Source: Rhytidiadelphus loreus (Eukaryota; Streptophyta; Bryopsida; Hypnales; Hylocomiaceae). From it: 64,000 nucleotides of DNA. This document shows, piece by piece, positions 60,920 to 64,000 of the stretch. Position 1 is the stretch's first letter. Each line of letters starts with the position of its first letter. Below the pieces are notes generated by a model, which ran no database searches, was not told where the DNA came from, and saw nothing but the letters and a program-made list of their open reading frames with translations. Position numbers and translations under genes: made by a program. The stretch covers positions 41,644,760 to 41,708,759 of the forward strand of contig OX344762.1 of NCBI GenBank assembly GCA_947034895.1, given 5' to 3'.

Positions 60920-61869
60920 TTAACCCCTTAAGGATGAAGTGTCTAATTACTTTGTCACTTCAACAGACACTTGAAAATTTGGGTAAAGTCATACAAAGTC
61001 AATTTTTAATGGATGTTCTCCAAACCTTGATATAAGATGGGAACATTCACCCCCTTTATAGAAAAAATTCCAATCAAATGCTTGGATCAAGAGTTTTATT
61101 GCTTCGACAATTTGAGAAATTTGGGTATCTTTTGTTAACCCCTCACCAACTTTTGAAATTTAGCATGTATGTAATTAATAAAATATGGCATAAAATTATA
61201 AATAAGTAAATAAATATAGTTATCAAATCACATTCTAAGAGAAGTCAAACTCTGTTAATTATGTCAAGAGGAGGTTTTGAGGGGAAAAAAAAAATCTTCT
61301 AATTAAATTCCTATCAACTTGAAGTCAATGAAGTCAAACTTCTTGAAATTCTTTCCACATATTCCATATATTTGTTCCTAATTTTTCATTGTATAGATTT
61401 TAGATTAAAAAAATTCCTCATTACACAAGAAATCGTCAAAAAATGATTAGTGTAGTACCAATTCACTTAACCTCCCTGCATTGCAAGAAAGTTTAGAGTA
61501 AACTAGACTCCATATTTTCTTCACCAAATTTTTCATGAGTGAACCTAAAAAGATTTAGAACTAATGGCAAAGAGACGCAAATTCATCAAGAGCAAAAAAG
61601 TCATACTCCAAAAGGGCCCAAAGTTTGTTAAACCCATTATGCAAGAGTAGAAAAAAAAATCATTTTTTCCACTTCAAATGTTATAATCTTTTAATCTACT
61701 CTATCAAATAGGCTAACATTTTTTGAATACATTTTTATAGTAGTCTATTCACAAAATTTATAGTTGAAGTTCAAAAAAAAGTTTTCACTTTCAATTTTGG
61801 ACAATGCACTAAAAATGATAGTTTTTGACAATTTCTCTTGAAAAACACGCCTAGTCCTTTAGTGGTTAA
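60920..61869 (-). mobile_element. TTAA-bounded element, divergent copy 5
   Basis: The left end is TTAACCCCTTAAGGA and the reverse complement of the right end is TTAACCACTAAAGGAC. The length is 950 bp. Read from the right, the order of features (CTAAAG, then AAAACTATCATTTTTAGTGCA) resembles the first 100 bp of copies 1, 2 and 4, so it appears to be a distant member of the same family. No coding capacity. Confidence 0.5.
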
Positions 61870-62823
61870 AACATTATAGCTTATTCATATGGGTCGAAAC
61901 AATGCATGCAATGGAATCCTCTTTCACTTGCCAATAGATTTGATAAATATAACGTATTAGGTTGAACTGGCGTCGAACACAAAGTCAACGTGTAGTGAAG
62001 AATACTTTTGTATACAACAATGTTAGTATGTGAGTCTAGAAATGCGAGCCTTGGGCGTAGGTGTAAATAGGTACCCTACAATTATTGAAGGTACTCATAA
62101 CATATTGTTAAAAAAACTATCAATTCTAGGAAGGTTAGTGTAATTTTTGGCAATTTTCAATTTTTTGACAATATTGACAATGATAATTTACTTTTTTATA
62201 TAAATTTTTTGGATCAATTATATGCATTATAAACACTAGTATTTTGATAAAAGATTGAAATTAAAAATGTATTAGATGGCTATGAAATATAAATTGAATG
62301 CATTGCCCAATTCAACAAATATTTCAAACACAAAGACATCAAGATGTAACAATGGTCCATATTGGAGCCTATACTCTCTCTACAATGGCTAATGCTATTC
62401 CATGCTCTCAATTCCAAAAAGAAATTCAAGTATTGTAAAAACCAACATCATTTGTATGTTTGTCAACCTATTGTTATTTTTAATTCTATAAATGGTATTT
62501 TCTTTCAATTTTGTGTACAACAATTTGAAATGATGTATACCAACATGCCAAGGCCCCCCAAAAATTTCAAAGTCCTAAGAATGAATTGGCAAAAAATAAA
62601 GTAATTCCAAGTCATGTTGAACAAAACTGAGTTTTTGACAATGCTAACTTTGAAATTGATTTTCTTTTAAATCACAACTAATTTTCCCTTCAAACTTGCA
62701 CGGTGACGTGTAGTGTATCGTACACTACAACTTTTGTATATCTACTTTTAGACTTGTCTATTGATGCTTATGGTATGGTTGTACGTCCATTTTCACAATT
62801 TTTTGTTGATTTTCGTAAAAATT
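61870..62823. other. AT-rich intergenic region
   Basis: No gene was found. The words GTCTAGAAATGCGAGCCTTGGGCGTAGGTGTAAATAGGTACCCTACAA..ATTGAAGGT at about 62033-62085 match ATAGAAATGTGAGCATATGAGCCTCAAGCCTAGGTATAAGTGGATACCCTACAA at about 37115-37170. The two sites therefore share another dispersed repeat. Confidence 0.5.
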
Positions 62824-63667
62824 GCCCAAATCAACAAATTTTTTTGTTAATTTGGGTACTGCATTTTTAAATTAACAAAAAATCAACACTTTTTTTTTAA
62901 TTTAGACTAAAAAAATTCTCAAGTAAATTTTTTTATTTGAAAAAATGTGAAAATTATCATAGTTAGTATTCTATAAATAGTTTGTTTTTGGAAAAAATAA
63001 ATAAATCATTCCCAATCTGGTAATTTTTCAAAGTTAGCAGACTTCAAAGACCATTTAGGCATAGCAAAACAACTTCTTTTAAAAAAATTTGAACTAAGAA
63101 AAGTTGATATATACAAGTATCTTTCATCTCCAAAAATCTGTTTGCAATTTTAAGTCTCCAATCAAAAGTTATGACTAAATTTCAGAGAGGGGTTCCATTG
63201 AATTTTTTTTGACATTATGAAAGACCCTCCTTAAAATTTAGTCATAACTTTTGATTGGAGACTTAAAATTGCAAAAGGATTTTTGGAGATGAAAGATACT
63301 TGTATTTAGCAACTTTTCTTAGTTCAAAGTTTAAGAAAGAAAGTTGTTTTTCTATGCTTAAATGGCTTTTGAAATCTGCTGTCTTTAACAAAAAAAGGAA
63401 AGAAAAACACTTTAACTAGATAAAATATAAAAAAATCCACATACACACATGCATGTGTATGTGTGGTGCATTGGTTTGAACCTTGCTCCCCAAGAGTGAG
63501 GTGCAACCCCAAGTGGGGTGCCACGTGGTCTAATTTAGAAAAAATTGATTTTTGAAGGATAAATTTAGTGCCCAAACTAACAAAAAAATCAGCAATTTTG
63601 TGTTAAAAAGTACCCAAATTAACATGTCCAAATCAACACTTTTGTGTTGATTTTTGTTGATTTGGGC
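62824..63667. mobile_element. Foldback (long inverted repeat) element
   Basis: The outer ends are inverted: GCCCAAATCAACAAA at 62824 and TTTGTTGATTTGGGC ending at 63667. Inside, arms of about 165 nt (63033-63200 and 63222-63389) are near-perfect inverted copies around a short loop. They share TCCAATCAAAAGTTATGACTAAAT, ACAAGTATCTTTCATCTCCAAAAAT and GAACTAAGAAAAGTTG with their complements. The transcript would form a long hairpin. The right side holds an extra segment (about 63425-63540, with a (CA)n-like ACACATGCATGTGT palindrome). No protein is encoded. Confidence 0.8.
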
Positions 63668-64000
63668 ACTGTTTTTTTCTGCTAAAAAAATCCCTATAGC
63701 TTACCATGTGACTCACTACTTCCGTATCTTCACTAGTTTTTTTGCTTCTACCTTTAATATTTGCTTGATTTTGTGGGGTCTTCTAGCCAACGTTTTGTTT
63801 TGTGATACACAACTATAATCGTGGTCAAAGTCTAATTGTCCTTTTAAAATTTGGCGTCAAACATTGGTCATCGTAATAGCCTCTAGCTCTTCTATTCAAT
63901 CATTTATTGCTAGTTGATTTTGTATTTGCTCTCATCCCTAGTACATGAGAAGAGAAAGTAGAGCTTTTAGCCACGTTTCTTCCGTTTGTTGCTCATGGAG
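63668..64000. other. Intergenic region to the window end
   Basis: No gene, RNA or repeat that I can support. Confidence 0.5.

Overview
This window looks like nuclear DNA of a land plant. The genes are spliced with plant-type GT-AG introns. They encode a chloroplast import protein (TIC40), a chalcone-isomerase-like flavonoid protein (CHIL), a plant-type rhamnogalacturonan endolyase, a mitochondrial-type LpxD acyltransferase and a small subunit of serine palmitoyltransferase. Exons are clearly richer in G+C than the AT-rich surroundings. The species cannot be named from the sequence. The decayed Ty3 polyprotein with a cytosine methyltransferase module and the Tc1-type transposase suggest, as an inference only, a non-flowering plant such as a bryophyte or lycophyte.

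Layout. 1-4.9 kb: AT-rich intergenic DNA with a three-unit tandem repeat and one 0.86-kb element bounded by TTAA. 4.97-12.48 kb (minus): a complete rhamnogalacturonan endolyase gene that I rebuilt as 15 exons (about 667 aa), with one GC-AG intron. 13-23.5 kb: gene-poor, repeat-rich DNA with a 98-bp Stowaway-like MITE, short tandem duplications, a decayed ORF and a second TTAA element. 23.77-28.84 kb (plus): TIC40 in 13 exons (448 aa). 30.06-30.45 kb (minus): serine palmitoyltransferase small subunit. 31.26 kb: a possible tiny secreted peptide. 32.66 kb (minus): tRNA-Ala(UGC). 38.83-40.44 kb (plus): CHIL in three exons (209 aa). 41.80-42.79 kb (minus): single-exon LpxD. 43.36-45.36 kb: a Tc1/mariner-type element with imperfect terminal inverted repeats, a TA target duplication and a broken transposase. 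50.19-55.37 kb (minus): a decayed Ty3/gypsy element reading Gag zinc knuckle, C5-DNA methyltransferase, reverse transcriptase, RNase H, integrase. A 953-bp TTAA element is nested inside it and a truncated one abuts it. 58.15 kb: a stray copy of the second exon of the endolyase. 58.53-60.03 kb (plus): an unrecognised 502-aa protein. 60.9-63.7 kb: a divergent TTAA element and a long foldback (hairpin) element.

The host genes are not an operon and share no pathway. TIC40 works in chloroplast protein import, CHIL in flavonoid synthesis, the endolyase in pectin remodelling, LpxD in a lipid A-like pathway and ssSPT in sphingolipid synthesis. Two minus-strand genes (ssSPT and LpxD) each have a short tandem duplication that copies their 3' coding end.

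The most unusual items are three. The first is the methyltransferase module between gag and pol in the Ty3 element. The second is a family of about 0.9-kb elements bounded by TTAA, with CCCC-type inverted ends that resemble piggyBac-type non-autonomous transposons. The third is a Tc1-type transposon in a plant genome. All three are broken or non-coding here.
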